Below, one piece after another: positions 27,984 to 37,213 of a DNA stretch of 64,000 nucleotides. The first letter of the stretch is position 1; every line of letters starts with the position of its first letter. Below the pieces are notes generated by a model that saw nothing but the letters and a program-made list of their open reading frames with translations, had not been told where the DNA came from and made no database searches. Origin of the DNA: an uncultured bacterium (GTDB lineage: Bacteria > Planctomycetota > UBA1135 > GCA-002686595); the NCBI GenBank assembly GCA_937896235.1, contig CALBMX010000100.1:1-64000 (forward strand), given 5' to 3'. Position numbers and translations under genes: made by a program.

Positions 27984-28814
27984 CTAGGCGCCCCTAAAAA
28001 CAGGCTTGCGCTTCTCGCCGAAGGCCGCAAGCGCTTCGAGTCGGTCGAGGGTGGGAAGGGTGAGGGAGTAACACTGTGCCTCAAGCTCTAATCCAAGCTT
28101 TTGAGACAGTTCCAATCCTCCGTCGATAGCGGCCTTCGCCGCGCGCACGGCTACGGGCCCGTTGGCCGCGATTGAACCTGCAAGCACCAGCGCATCCTCT
28201 CGCAGAGCACCCTCTTCTGCAACCCGATTGACAAGTCCCATAGACCCCGCCTCGACCGCGTCCAAGCGGCGACCGGTCAGGATCAAGTCCTTCGCACGTG
28301 ACTTCCCAATAAGGCGCGGAAGTCGCTGGGTGCCCCCGGCGCCCGGAATGATCGCTAGCGAAACTTCGGTCAGCCCAAAACGGGCAGACTCCGTCGCAAT
28401 GCGCAGGTCGCAGGCGAGCATCAGCTCTGTGCCTCCACCGAATGCGAAGCCGTTGATCACGGCGATCGTCGGCTGCGGCATGGCCTCGACATCATCCATC
28501 AAGCCCCGGATGTTCATAACAAAAACGGGCACCAGCTCTGGGTCCATGGTCCGGCGCTCCTTGAGATCCGCGCCAGCGCAAAACGCTTTCTCACCCGCAC
28601 CCGTGATCAAAATAGCCCGAATAGAGAGGTCGTCGCGCAGCTCGGCCAGGAGCGTTCGAAAGCGCTTGAGCGTGGGAAAGCTAAGGCAATTCATCACATC
28701 CACGCGCGAGATGGTAAGCCATACAAGGTCGCCGTCGCGCTCCATCGTGACAAGCTCGGGCTGGTCGGGGACAGAGCTCGGAAAATCGGAGAGAACGGCT
28801 TCGAGGGTGGGCAT
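27984..28814 (-). CDS. Enoyl-CoA hydratase/isomerase family protein
   Basis: A 276-residue crotonase-fold protein. Oxyanion-hole phrases are AFCAGADLKE and FGGGTELMLACDLRIA. The two catalytic glutamates expected for hydratase activity are present (GGGTEL and LTEVSLAIIPGAGGTQRLPR). Residues after RAKDLILTGRRLDA are like the methylglutaconyl-CoA/AUH-type branch, so branched-chain or fatty-acid degradation is plausible. Met at 28814 is used; a Met 23 codons later (28745) would also start close to the fold. It lies 50 bp after the glycosyltransferase gene on the same strand but is functionally unrelated to it. Confidence 0.9.
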   Translation of the reverse strand: MPTLEAVLSDFPSSVPDQPELVTMERDGDLVWLTISRVDVMNCLSFPTLKRFRTLLAELRDDLSIRAILITGAGEKAFCAGADLKERRTMDPELVPVFVMNIRGLMDDVEAMPQPTIAVINGFAFGGGTELMLACDLRIATESARFGLTEVSLAIIPGAGGTQRLPRLIGKSRAKDLILTGRRLDAVEAGSMGLVNRVAEEGALREDALVLAGSIAANGPVAVRAAKAAIDGGLELSQKLGLELEAQCYSLTLPTLDRLEALAAFGEKRKPVFRGA

Positions 28815-28864
28815 GGCTTAGTTACAGCGAAAACTGGGGGTCGGGATAAGGGGCGAGACCAAGA

Positions 28865-29992
28865 TCATACGTTGTCGGATGAAGCTTCGCAGATTAGATC
28901 GAGCTGAGTTGCGACACGACGTGCAGGAATCCCAGTGAAACAAGCTAAGGTGTCTTTGGCCGTGCACTTTTCTTGGTGGCACGGTCCGCAGGGGACGGGG
29001 TGGCTCAAGCACAAGGTGCGCTCCAAGTGATCGGCGGTGTGGCGGGGATCCGTAGGGCCGAATAGAACGAGGGTCTGCGCGCCTGCTGCACTCGCAATGT
29101 GGCGCGCCCCCGCATCTGCCGTCACAAAACAGTGGCAATCGGCACAAAGGGCGGTCAGCTCGGCCAGGTCGAGCACCGGCGCATCCAAGACAAGTCCTGA
29201 GCGGAGGCCTTGAAGGGAGCTCTCCTCGCCGGGGCCACCGACGACAACTACGGGCAACTTCGGGTGGATCAAATCCACGAGCTCGCCCCAACTCTGCCAA
29301 CCCTTTGCAGAGCCGGGTCGCGAGCCCGCATTGAGCACGACAAAACCCGCCTCTGGATCGACACCACCTTCTCTCAACCTACCGCGCACCCGTTGCTGTA
29401 CTTCGTCGGTAGCGCGGAAGCTCGGCTTGGTTCTACGCACGGGGATTCCGAGCCCCGCCACAAGCTCGATGACCGTTGAGCCAAAGGGTCTTGGTGCGTA
29501 ACGCGGATAGCGGCCGGCGACACCAAGTGTCGGTAAAGTCTCACGCAACTCGGGAGCTCTCGAAAGGCTTAGGGTGTCTGCGATGGGCGCGCCACCACGC
29601 TCTAGCATAGGCTTCATGGTGTCCGTCAAGAACACGCCTCGTAGATCGCGATTCCAGCCGATGCGACGCGGCACGCCAGCGCGCCAAACCTCGAATGCGC
29701 TGCGCAGAGAGCCCGTAAGCAGCAGTGCGACGTCAGCCTGGCTTAGCGCCTCACGCACCCCCGAGGCATCGGAACTGTCGATGAGATTCGCCCCTTCGAG
29801 TGTGTTGCAAAAGCGCGCGTCCCAAAGCCCGAGTAGGTGCTTGGGTCCGACGAACGTCAGCCTCTCCATACCTCCTCGAAGGCGCCACATTTCGGCTAGT
29901 GCCGACAAAACGGGCTCCGCCATCACACAGTCGCCGAGCCACTTGGGCAGCCGTACGAGAAGCTGCTCGTCGCCTTTTAGGTGAGCTGCCAT
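28865..29992 (-). CDS. Glycosyltransferase family 9 (heptosyltransferase-like)
   Basis: A 375-residue GT-B enzyme of the LPS heptosyltransferase family. It shows the N-terminal LVRLPKWLGDCVMAEPVLSAL, the nucleotide-side AGSRPGSAKGWQSW and FVTADAGARHIASAAGAQTLVLFGPTDPRHT, and the Cys-rich C-terminus (PCGPCHQEKCTAKDTLACF) common to WaaF-type enzymes. It is expected to move heptose from ADP-heptose onto the LPS core. Start at 29992 has GGGAGA 6-10 nt upstream. It follows the second GT9 gene by 11 bp. Confidence 0.9.
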   Translation of the reverse strand: MAAHLKGDEQLLVRLPKWLGDCVMAEPVLSALAEMWRLRGGMERLTFVGPKHLLGLWDARFCNTLEGANLIDSSDASGVREALSQADVALLLTGSLRSAFEVWRAGVPRRIGWNRDLRGVFLTDTMKPMLERGGAPIADTLSLSRAPELRETLPTLGVAGRYPRYAPRPFGSTVIELVAGLGIPVRRTKPSFRATDEVQQRVRGRLREGGVDPEAGFVVLNAGSRPGSAKGWQSWGELVDLIHPKLPVVVVGGPGEESSLQGLRSGLVLDAPVLDLAELTALCADCHCFVTADAGARHIASAAGAQTLVLFGPTDPRHTADHLERTLCLSHPVPCGPCHQEKCTAKDTLACFTGIPARRVATQLDLICEASSDNV

Positions 29993-30003
29993 AAAGCTTC
30001 TCC

Positions 30004-31062
30004 CTAGGCGTTTAGCAGGACGCGGTTTGCGGCGGCCACAACACTCGCGCTCTTGAGCTCCACCATGCAGGCATGGTGCTCCAGCGGGCAGTGGCGTTGC
30101 AGGCACGGCGAGCAGTCGAGGCCCTCGACGCGAACAACCTCGCAGTGCTCCAATGAAGACGCGGTCAGCTCGGGAAAGTTAGGTCCCATCACACTAACGC
30201 AGGGTGTATCGAAAGCGGCTGCGTACCAGCGTGGTCCCGAGTCGCCGACGAGCAGCAGCTTGGAGGCGCGCACTAGCTCTTTCAAGCTTGCGAGATCGCG
30301 CATTTCTGCGGAGAGGGAGACGGCGCAGGGGGCGGCGGCCGCAACAGCGTCCATAAGGCGCTCCTCGCCTGGCCCGCCGGTCACAACGGCACGCCACCCG
30401 CGGGGCCCACAGATCTCCTCGAGCGCCTCGGCAAAACGTGGAGGCGGCCACAACTTTGCCGCGCCAAACGCCGCGCCCGGGCAGCACAAAACAAAGGGCT
30501 CCTCGGGGTGGACACCAACCGACTGCAAAAGCTCGTGGGCGCGCAGTTTTGCCTCACTCGAAATGTCGAGCAGCGGGTGAATCGACTTGGGCAGGAGTCC
30601 AACTAGTCCTGCCAAATCTCGCAGCAGATGCGCAGTTGGGATGGGTACGCGGCGGCCGTCGCGCGAAGGCGGCACCAACTTGTGCGTCAAGAGCAACCCT
30701 CGACCGGATAGCGAGGCGCCTGCGCGGATCGGGATTCCGGCGCGAAAGGCTCGCCAAGCTGCTCCCAAAGAGGTGGTCAGCAGCAAAGTTGCATCCGCGC
30801 CTAACCCGGCAAGGAAATCGCCCTCCGAGGTGCCCTTCGGAATCGGCGCAAGATGCTCGTCGAGCCCACCACCAGCCAGAACGGGGGCGAGGTGCGGCCG
30901 AATCACGATCGAAAGCCTCGTCCAAGGAGAGGCCTCCGCCAAGACCGACCTGCGGGCGGCCTCAAAAATCGGCGTGGCCATCACGATATCGCCGACCCAG
31001 TTCGGGGCCCGAACGATCAGGTGACCGCCTAGGGTCCGAGTTTTCTTCCATGATGAGCTCAC
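30004..31062 (-). CDS. waaF: Glycosyltransferase family 9, WaaF-like heptosyltransferase
   Basis: A 352-residue GT9 protein. LIVRAPNWVGDIVMATPIFEAARR is the family N-terminus, CCPGAAFGAAKLWPPPRFAE and LLVGDSGPRWYAAAFDTPCVSVMGP form the donor site, and CSPCLQRHCPLEHHACM at the C-terminus matches LPS heptosyltransferase II. It is expected to add the second heptose of the inner core. It forms an operon with the Kdo-kinase-like gene upstream and the GT9 paralogue downstream. Confidence 0.9.
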   Translation of the reverse strand: MSSSWKKTRTLGGHLIVRAPNWVGDIVMATPIFEAARRSVLAEASPWTRLSIVIRPHLAPVLAGGGLDEHLAPIPKGTSEGDFLAGLGADATLLLTTSLGAAWRAFRAGIPIRAGASLSGRGLLLTHKLVPPSRDGRRVPIPTAHLLRDLAGLVGLLPKSIHPLLDISSEAKLRAHELLQSVGVHPEEPFVLCCPGAAFGAAKLWPPPRFAEALEEICGPRGWRAVVTGGPGEERLMDAVAAAAPCAVSLSAEMRDLASLKELVRASKLLLVGDSGPRWYAAAFDTPCVSVMGPNFPELTASSLEHCEVVRVEGLDCSPCLQRHCPLEHHACMVELKSASVVAAANRVLLNA

Positions 31063-31107
31063 GGGTGAATTGGACCCGCTAACCGCTCGCTCTTCAAGCT
31101 TCGAACC

Positions 31108-32028
31108 CTATTCGTCTGCTGGTGAGCCATCCGAATGCACATGCCGAGGCGCGTGGTCGAGTAACTTTCGGCCGCGCCTCTCGATCAGTGGAAGCCAGGC
31201 GCGCAGCTCCTTGTCCACCAGGGGCCGGCCCAACGTGGCATTACCGAATGCACGCCCCCAATAGCCGAGAAACTGCATATTTGCGCGTTTCGAGAGGCCC
31301 GGTGCACGCGAGGTCCACAGCGCGGCTAGGTCCTTCGCAAACCACCGCGATAGCGGTCTGTCCTGCCTCCTCGCTCGGCCCGCGTCCAGGATCACCAAAC
31401 CTCGCTCTGCCAGAATCACGTGCTCCATATATAGGTCGCGGTGGTACCAACCCGCACCGTGCATGCCCCCCACAATGCCCGCAAGCTGGCGGAGAAGCTC
31501 GCGGGCCCGGGGATCTTTTGCCCAAACGAGGTCGCGCAGCGTCTCGCGATGCGGCAGATACTCCATAAGCAAGAGGCTGCCTTGAAAACGCGATCCGGGC
31601 CTCGTCAGGCCGCGCGGTACGGACTCCCAATAGGCAAGTGCTGCCGGGACCGGGATCCCGGCGCTCGCCAGACCCGCTAGATTTTCCGCCTCGCGCCGAG
31701 CGGGAGAGCGGAGTGGACCGCGGTGAAGCATCTCAAACCAAGCGTCGCGCGGTTCGCCTCCGCGGTGCCGCTTGAGCACGGCGAGGCGGCTTTGCGGGTT
31801 GGCGCGAGAGATTTCGGCCAATTCCTTTGGGGTGGTCCCCGAGACCGCAAACGGCCGCTCAAGCTCGGAAATGTCTACGAGGAGTGTTTCTCGTCCGGGA
31901 ACCCTTCGCAGGAATCGGGTAGGCCGAAGCGCCCATAGAGCACCCGCCAAGCTCGACTCGTGCGGTTCTCCAAGTACCGAGTGACCACGAAATTGGGCCC
32001 CATTGACTTTGACTTTGACGCTCTTCAC
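31108..32028 (-). CDS. InaA/Kdo kinase-like LPS kinase
   Basis: A 306-residue protein of the lipopolysaccharide kinase (KdkA/WaaP/InaA) family, which has an atypical protein-kinase fold. The catalytic loop is GGMHGAGWYHRDLYMEHVIL and the metal-binding Asp is in LVILDAGRARR. The N-lobe includes AVLKRHRGGEPRDAWF with the likely ATP-binding Lys, and the mid region LLLMEYLPHRETLRDLVW is the hinge. It probably phosphorylates Kdo or heptose of the core. It is the first gene of this minus-strand LPS cluster. Confidence 0.88.
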   Translation of the reverse strand: MKSVKVKVNGAQFRGHSVLGEPHESSLAGALWALRPTRFLRRVPGRETLLVDISELERPFAVSGTTPKELAEISRANPQSRLAVLKRHRGGEPRDAWFEMLHRGPLRSPARREAENLAGLASAGIPVPAALAYWESVPRGLTRPGSRFQGSLLLMEYLPHRETLRDLVWAKDPRARELLRQLAGIVGGMHGAGWYHRDLYMEHVILAERGLVILDAGRARRQDRPLSRWFAKDLAALWTSRAPGLSKRANMQFLGYWGRAFGNATLGRPLVDKELRAWLPLIERRGRKLLDHAPRHVHSDGSPADE

Positions 32029-32301
32029 AACTTAGATCCCAACGCAACGGGGGCCCAAGGTCAACCTCCAGGCCGAGCCCGGACGAAGAAAGGTGCGACT
32101 TCCTTTGTGATTTTCCTCTCAAGGGGGTTCCCCCAAGGCGCTTCCGAGTATCGAATACCACCCTTAAGGCGAAAGCACTATCGTGCCGATGCTTGGAATT
32201 GAACTCACGACCCTCTCCCCTACTATTTAAATCCCGGCGCTTCGAACGTCACAACTTAGAAGCGACTCCGGGATTTTGCATTGCCCTTTTGGGCTTCAGG
32301 C
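32029..32301. other. Divergent intergenic region with long inverted repeat
   Basis: 273 bp between the LPS kinase gene (minus strand) and the glutamate dehydrogenase gene (plus strand). An imperfect inverted repeat lies at 32229-32276: left AAATCCCGG then GCTTC, right GAAGC then CCGGGATTT, with small internal bulges. It is followed by TTTT just upstream of the dehydrogenase, so it may act as an attenuator or operator for that gene. Confidence 0.4.
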
Positions 32302-33588
32302 ATGAGCACTACAGGTACGGCTACTCTTTCCCAAGAACTCGTTGACGAGTTCAACCCCTTCTTGGCTATGGCGAAGCGATTTGAGATCGCCGCCGACTAC
32401 CTGGGCCTCGACCCCGGTCTCCGTGAAGTCTTGCGCACACCGAACCGCGAGCTTTCCGTGGCCGTGCCCGTCCTTATGGACGACAAGACCCTAAAGGTCT
32501 TCACGGGCTATCGCGTACAGCACAATTTTGTGCTCGGCCCATGTAAGGGAGGCATCCGCTTTGCACCAGACGTGAACTTGGACGAGGTGCGCGCCCTGTC
32601 TGCGTGGATGACGTGGAAGTGCTCCGTTGTTGGACTACCCTTCGGCGGTGGCAAAGGCGGCGTGATCTGTGATCCGCGCGAGATGAGCCAAGGAGAGCTC
32701 GAGCGTCTGACACGACGCTACACCGCGAGCATCATGGACATCCTTGGTCCCGACCGCGATGTGCCTGCGCCCGACATGAACACAAACGCCCAGACGATGG
32801 CGTGGATCATGGACACCTATTCCATGCACGTGCGCTCGACGCAGACCGCCGTCGTTACAGGCAAGCCCCTTGCTCTAGGTGGAAGCCTCGGCCGCCACGA
32901 GGCGACGGGGCGAGGAGTCATGATCTCTGCCCGCGAAGCCCTCAAGCGCCTCGGCAGGCGAGCGGAGGACACCAAAGTTGTCGTCCAAGGTTCCGGCAAC
33001 GTCGGAGGCATCGGCGCCCTTTTGATGCACCGCGAGGGATACACCATCACCTCACTCAGTGACATGTACGGCGCGATCCACAACCCGAAAGGCCTCGATG
33101 TCCCCAAGGTGCTCGAGTACCTGGCTGAGAACAAGAAACTCACGGGCTTTCCCGATGCGGAGGCTGTCCCGAATGAGGTTCAACTCGAACTTCCCTGTGA
33201 TGTGCTGATCCCCGCCGCTACGGAGAACACAATCACGTCGAAGAACGTGGCCAAGATCCAAGCCAAGCTTATCGTCGAAGGTGCCAATGGCCCGACGAGC
33301 TTCCCCGCCGACCGCGTTCTTGATGAGCGTGGCGTGATGGTCGTTCCCGATATCCTCGCCAACGCTGGCGGCGTGACGGTCTCCTACTTCGAGTGGGTCC
33401 AGGACCGCATGGGTTACTTCTGGACCGAAGAGGTCGTGAACAGTCGCCTCGAACAGATCATGGTCAAGTCGTTTGACCAGGTCGACGAGACTGCCAAGAA
33501 GCACAACACGTCGCTTCGCATCGCGAGCTACATCCGGGCCATCGGGCGTGTTGCCGAGGCCTACAAACTGCGCGGCGCATTCGCCTAG
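32302..33588 (+). CDS. gdhA: Glutamate dehydrogenase (catalytic paralogue)
   Basis: A 428-residue Glu/Leu/Phe/Val dehydrogenase that interconverts glutamate and 2-oxoglutarate plus ammonium with NAD(P). The substrate lysine is in GPCKGGIRF (Lys82), the catalytic lysine in [10 protein letters not shown] (Lys118) and the acid residue in VPAPDMNT. The coenzyme-binding Rossmann glycines are in [16 protein letters not shown] at 32302 is preferred; a TTG at 32281 adds seven residues. It is followed after 10 bp by a paralogue that lacks the lysines. Confidence 0.95.
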   Translation: MSTTGTATLSQELVDEFNPFLAMAKRFEIAADYLGLDPGLREVLRTPNRELSVAVPVLMDDKTLKVFTGYRVQHNFVLGPCKGGIRFAPDVNLDEVRALSAWMTWKCSVVGLPFGGGKGGVICDPREMSQGELERLTRRYTASIMDILGPDRDVPAPDMNTNAQTMAWIMDTYSMHVRSTQTAVVTGKPLALGGSLGRHEATGRGVMISAREALKRLGRRAEDTKVVVQGSGNVGGIGALLMHREGYTITSLSDMYGAIHNPKGLDVPKVLEYLAENKKLTGFPDAEAVPNEVQLELPCDVLIPAATENTITSKNVAKIQAKLIVEGANGPTSFPADRVLDERGVMVVPDILANAGGVTVSYFEWVQDRMGYFWTEEVVNSRLEQIMVKSFDQVDETAKKHNTSLRIASYIRAIGRVAEAYKLRGAFA

Positions 33589-33598
33589 GGGACCCGCT

Positions 33599-34906
33599 AT
33601 GGCACAACCCACAATTCTTCCCCTCGACGATGGACTGCTGCCGGCCACTCCCGTTCTAGATGACGAGACGCCGTTCGCATCGCTCATGGCGGTATTCGAC
33701 GACGCTGCGAAACGCCTTGGCCTGGATATGGCCGATTACCAAATCCTGCGCAAACCCGAGCGAGAGATCACCGTCTCGATTCCGGTGCGACTCGACAATG
33801 GCTCGGTTGCGGTCTTCGATGCCTGCCGCGTACAACACAACGCTGGACTCGGCCCGTACATGGGTCCCCTTCGCATCGACGGCGAACTGCGCTTAGACGA
33901 GCTGCGAGCGCTCGCGGCTTGGATGACTCTGAAGTGCGCTCTGGTTGGCGTCCCTCTAGGTGGCGCTGCCGGTGGCATCCGCATGGACAAGTCCTCGTAC
34001 AGCAAAGGCGAGCTCGAGCGTGCAGTTCGCCGCTACGCAGCGAGTTTGATCGATGTGATCGGCCCCGAGCGTGACGTCATCACACCCGATGTCGGCACGG
34101 GCGAAGAGATCATGGCCTGGATCATGGACGCAGTGTCCTTACACGAGCGCCATACGGTGTCCGCCGTCGTGACCGGCAAGCCCGAGTCTCTAGGTGGCAG
34201 TGCTGGCAGCCAAGATGCGGTCGCCCAAGGCTTGCGTGTGATCTTCAAGCTGGCCGCCGAGCGCCATGGCCTTCCTCGCACTGGTACCAAGGTCATCATT
34301 CAGGGCTGCGGCGAGGTGGGCGGCAACCTCGCACGACTGCTCCATGAGGGCGGCCAAAAGATCATTGGCCTGTCGGACATCCACGGCGCCCTTTTCTGCG
34401 AAGACGGGTTGGACATCCCAAACATCTTGAACGATCTCGAAGCGTCGGGCTCCCTGCTCTCCGCAAAGGGAGACCACAAGCTGATCACCAACGAAGAGAT
34501 GGTGCTGATGCCCTGCGACGCGCTAATCCCCTGTGCGGTTGCCAACACCATCAACTCACGAAACGCGCTTCAGGTGAAGGCCAAGCTGATCATCGAGGGT
34601 GCCCACGGGCCCGTCTCACACAAGGCCGATCGGATTTTGAACGAGCGCAACATCCCCGTGGTGCCCGACATTCTCGCGAATGCGGGCGGCGTGGTTTTGA
34701 GCTACTTTGAGTGGGTGCAAAACCGCCAAGGAATGCCGTGGCTAGAGGTCGTGATTGGCAAACGTTTGCGCCGCTTTATGACCGAGGCTTGGGATGCGGT
34801 GATCGCCTCGCAAGATGAGCATGAGGTCTCTCTTCGCATCGCGGCCCACATGGAAGCTGTACGCCGTGTAGACGCCGCCGGCGCCTTGCGCGGGATCTAT
34901 GCCTAG
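33599..34906 (+). CDS. Glutamate dehydrogenase paralogue lacking catalytic lysines
   Basis: A 435-residue protein co-linear with the preceding dehydrogenase over its whole length, so a tandem duplication is likely. The substrate-lysine position reads GPYMGPLRI (Met88) and the catalytic-lysine position reads GVPLGGAAGGI (Ala124); the acidic residue (VITPDVGTG) and Rossmann glycines (IIQGCGEVGGNLARL) remain. It should not catalyse by the normal mechanism. By analogy with the Thermus thermophilus enzyme, in which GdhA is a regulatory partner of catalytic GdhB, it may form a hetero-oligomer and sense an effector. Start at 33599 was chosen 10 bp after the preceding stop; the long in-frame extension to 33473 lies inside the neighbour. 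Confidence 0.9.
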   Translation: MAQPTILPLDDGLLPATPVLDDETPFASLMAVFDDAAKRLGLDMADYQILRKPEREITVSIPVRLDNGSVAVFDACRVQHNAGLGPYMGPLRIDGELRLDELRALAAWMTLKCALVGVPLGGAAGGIRMDKSSYSKGELERAVRRYAASLIDVIGPERDVITPDVGTGEEIMAWIMDAVSLHERHTVSAVVTGKPESLGGSAGSQDAVAQGLRVIFKLAAERHGLPRTGTKVIIQGCGEVGGNLARLLHEGGQKIIGLSDIHGALFCEDGLDIPNILNDLEASGSLLSAKGDHKLITNEEMVLMPCDALIPCAVANTINSRNALQVKAKLIIEGAHGPVSHKADRILNERNIPVVPDILANAGGVVLSYFEWVQNRQGMPWLEVVIGKRLRRFMTEAWDAVIASQDEHEVSLRIAAHMEAVRRVDAAGALRGIYA

Positions 34907-36371
34907 GCTGAACTCTCCCGAGGAATGCGCACAGTCGCCCTCGCCCTTCGCATGCAAAGCGAGGGTGAGGGCGTCTGCATATCGGGCTTGTTTTAGCGGT
35001 TTAGCAGCTATCCTCTGCACTCTTGGGTTCAGCTGTGGAGGCGCCGAGACCCCCGGGGCAGCCTCGCCTTCGGAGAGCGGCCCCAAGCGTGTCATCGTTC
35101 TGGTCATCGATGCACTAAACGCCGACCACCTTGGTAGCTACGACCCGCGCCCCAACAAACGGGTCGACCTCACACCCCATATAGATGCGATCGCCGCCGA
35201 AGGCCGGCGCTTTACAAACGCCATTTCGAACAACACCTGGACGCTGCCCTCAACAACATCGCTAATGACGGGTCTGCTGCAGGAGAACCACAAAGTCACG
35301 CGCCGGGAAGGTGTAGTCCCCCTGTCCGCTGACCTGCTACCCGAGCGATTTCAAGACGCGGGTTGGAAGACCCGTAGCTTCGTCCAAATGACTTATGCGT
35401 CCAAGCTGTACGGCTTCGACCAGGGCTTCGACGAGACAAGTGAGTACGGGTTCGGCGGCGGTCCCGGGCGCGCGAACATGGCCGGTGAGGTCGTGCAGTG
35501 GATGGAGGACAACGCGGACGAACGCTACTTCCTCTATCTTCACTTCCGGCGCCCCCACGGGGTCTATAATGCGCCGGCGAGCGTGCGGGCGAGGGTAACG
35601 CCGAGTTGCGTGCTCGCGGGCACGCAGCGCGGCGCAGAGCTCGAGGCCTCACAGGATTTCGCGTGGATGGAGCTGACCGATGACGAGAAGAAGCACGTCC
35701 GCCACCTGTACCGCGCGAACCTAGCGACCGTCGATCAAACCCTGGGTCCGATTTTGGAGTTGGCGCGTGCCCCCGAGACCTTGCTTGTTGTCACCTCCGA
35801 TCATGGCGAGGGCCTCGGCGAGCACGATTTTTACGGCCACGGGCCGAGTGTCTATCGCGAGAACATCCACATTCCGCTGATCTATCGCGGTCCCGGAGTC
35901 CAAGTCGGAGTCGATCAAGGGCTGGCATCGACCGTAGATCTGCGTCCCACTTTGATGGAGATGTGTGAGCTTTGGGAGCCGGCCTCGATCAAAAGCGACG
36001 GCGGATCTCTGGCGAGAAGGCTCGCCGGAGAGGAGCTGCCACCGGACGCGGAGCCCGTTCGCTTCTCCTCTCGCTACGGCACGGGGAGAGCGCCATCTGT
36101 GGGACTCATGACGGTGGACGCTACGATGTTTGTAGGGCCGCTTGGTGAGCTTCACCTCTTTGGCAATGCGACGGATTTGGAGCAGCGGTTGGATTGGGGA
36201 GCCATGACGGACGATGAGGGCTGTGCCCCCTCGTGGCTGGCGATGCTGCCGGGGCTCCGCGAGAGGCAGCAAGCATACGCCTATTTGAGCGAGGCCCCGA
36301 GCGGCGAAGCCCCACAGCTCACCGCCGAAGACCGAGCGGATTTGAAGGCACTCGGCTACGCCGGGGACTGA
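34899..36371 (+). CDS. Sulfatase-like lipoprotein with Thr nucleophile
   Basis: A 490-residue alkaline-phosphatase-superfamily protein (PF00884 type). The first metal Asp is in IVLVIDALNADHLGSY and the second site is TSDHGEGLGEHDFYGHG. The usual formylglycine motif (C/S-x-P-x-R) is replaced by NTWTLPSTTSL, with Thr115 at the nucleophile position, as in phosphoethanolamine or lipoteichoic-acid transferases. Signal LSGLAAILCTLGFSC-like region (AILCTLGFSCGG) suggests a lipobox. The start overlaps the preceding stop by 8 bp, so it is probably in the same operon as the glutamate dehydrogenases. Substrate unknown; a phospho- rather than sulfo-substrate is inferred. Confidence 0.85.
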   Translation: MPRLNSPEECAQSPSPFACKARVRASAYRACFSGLAAILCTLGFSCGGAETPGAASPSESGPKRVIVLVIDALNADHLGSYDPRPNKRVDLTPHIDAIAAEGRRFTNAISNNTWTLPSTTSLMTGLLQENHKVTRREGVVPLSADLLPERFQDAGWKTRSFVQMTYASKLYGFDQGFDETSEYGFGGGPGRANMAGEVVQWMEDNADERYFLYLHFRRPHGVYNAPASVRARVTPSCVLAGTQRGAELEASQDFAWMELTDDEKKHVRHLYRANLATVDQTLGPILELARAPETLLVVTSDHGEGLGEHDFYGHGPSVYRENIHIPLIYRGPGVQVGVDQGLASTVDLRPTLMEMCELWEPASIKSDGGSLARRLAGEELPPDAEPVRFSSRYGTGRAPSVGLMTVDATMFVGPLGELHLFGNATDLEQRLDWGAMTDDEGCAPSWLAMLPGLRERQQAYAYLSEAPSGEAPQLTAEDRADLKALGYAGD

Positions 36372-36379
36372 GCTTCAAC

Positions 36380-37213
36380 CTATTTGCCGCGCAGGAAAGC
36401 CACGGCAAACCGGATGCTCACGAAGATGAGCACCAACCCCAGCATGGTCTTCGCGACCACGACGACACCTTCCACGTGGACGGCATTCACTCCACCGATG
36501 GCGCCCATAAAGGCGCCTCCACCCAAAAGTGGGGCGGCCTTTAGGTGGAGGCTGCGCTCTTTCCAATACATGCTCAAGCTACGTCCGGAGGTGACCACCG
36601 CAGCGGCGAGCGCGCAAGCCCTCGCTCCCGCGAATCCTAGCGCACTCGGCCCAAGGAGAAGTGCCGGAACCATCACTAGCCCGCCCCCGATTCCCAGGAT
36701 CGGCGAGACAAAGCCGCCAAAGAAGCCAGCCGCGACAGCGTAGGCGTAGTTGTAAAGGGACGCCTCGCCTTCGAGTCCGCCCGTGCCCCCATCAGCCGTC
36801 AAGATTCGGACTGCCACAATCGCGATAACGACCGAGAAGATGCCGCGAAGTTGGCGCGTGTCGAATCGTTTCGAGACGGGATAGCCGACTTGGGTCCCCA
36901 CCAAGGCACCGCAGGCGAGGCAGGCAACCGTTGGCCAGCGGACCGAGCTCTCGCCGCCCAACATGGCGGTCGCGATCTCAGTCAACGTGGATGCCGAGGC
37001 CGTCGCAAACACCAAGCAGAGGCCCGTCGCGACCGCGCGGCGCAAGTGAAGTTTAAAGCCGAAATGCAGCAAGGGGACGGCGAACAACCCCCCACCGATC
37101 CCACACATCGAAGATACAAACCCGATTGCGAAGCCGACAAGCACGAGGAATTTTCCGCGTTTGCCGAGATCCACCTCGGCGGAAAGGGGATAGACCTGCT
37201 GCTCGGAAGTCAT
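36380..37213 (-). CDS. TauE/SafE (TSUP) family transporter
   Basis: A 277-residue integral membrane protein with about eight helices. The family repeat is present twice: GFAIGFVSSMCGIGGGLFAVPLLHF near the N-terminus and AGFFGGFVSPILGIGGGLVMVPALLLG in the middle. Such proteins move sulfonates, sulfite or other anions; the substrate here is unknown. The start at 37213 overlaps the HldC stop by ATGA, so it is translationally coupled to the heptose genes. Confidence 0.93.
   Translation of the reverse strand: MTSEQQVYPLSAEVDLGKRGKFLVLVGFAIGFVSSMCGIGGGLFAVPLLHFGFKLHLRRAVATGLCLVFATASASTLTEIATAMLGGESSVRWPTVACLACGALVGTQVGYPVSKRFDTRQLRGIFSVVIAIVAVRILTADGGTGGLEGEASLYNYAYAVAAGFFGGFVSPILGIGGGLVMVPALLLGPSALGFAGARACALAAAVVTSGRSLSMYWKERSLHLKAAPLLGGGAFMGAIGGVNAVHVEGVVVVAKTMLGLVLIFVSIRFAVAFLRGK

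Noticed and set aside
28818..29300. Open frame of 160 codons on the minus strand
   Set aside because: It lies in another frame of the glycosyltransferase gene; composition is Arg/Cys-rich and no motif is present.
32166..32240. tRNA-like stretch on the minus strand (GTGAGTTCAATTCC)
   Set aside because: It has a T-loop-like core, but the flanking T-stem arms do not pair and no acceptor or D arm can be drawn. At most a decayed fragment.
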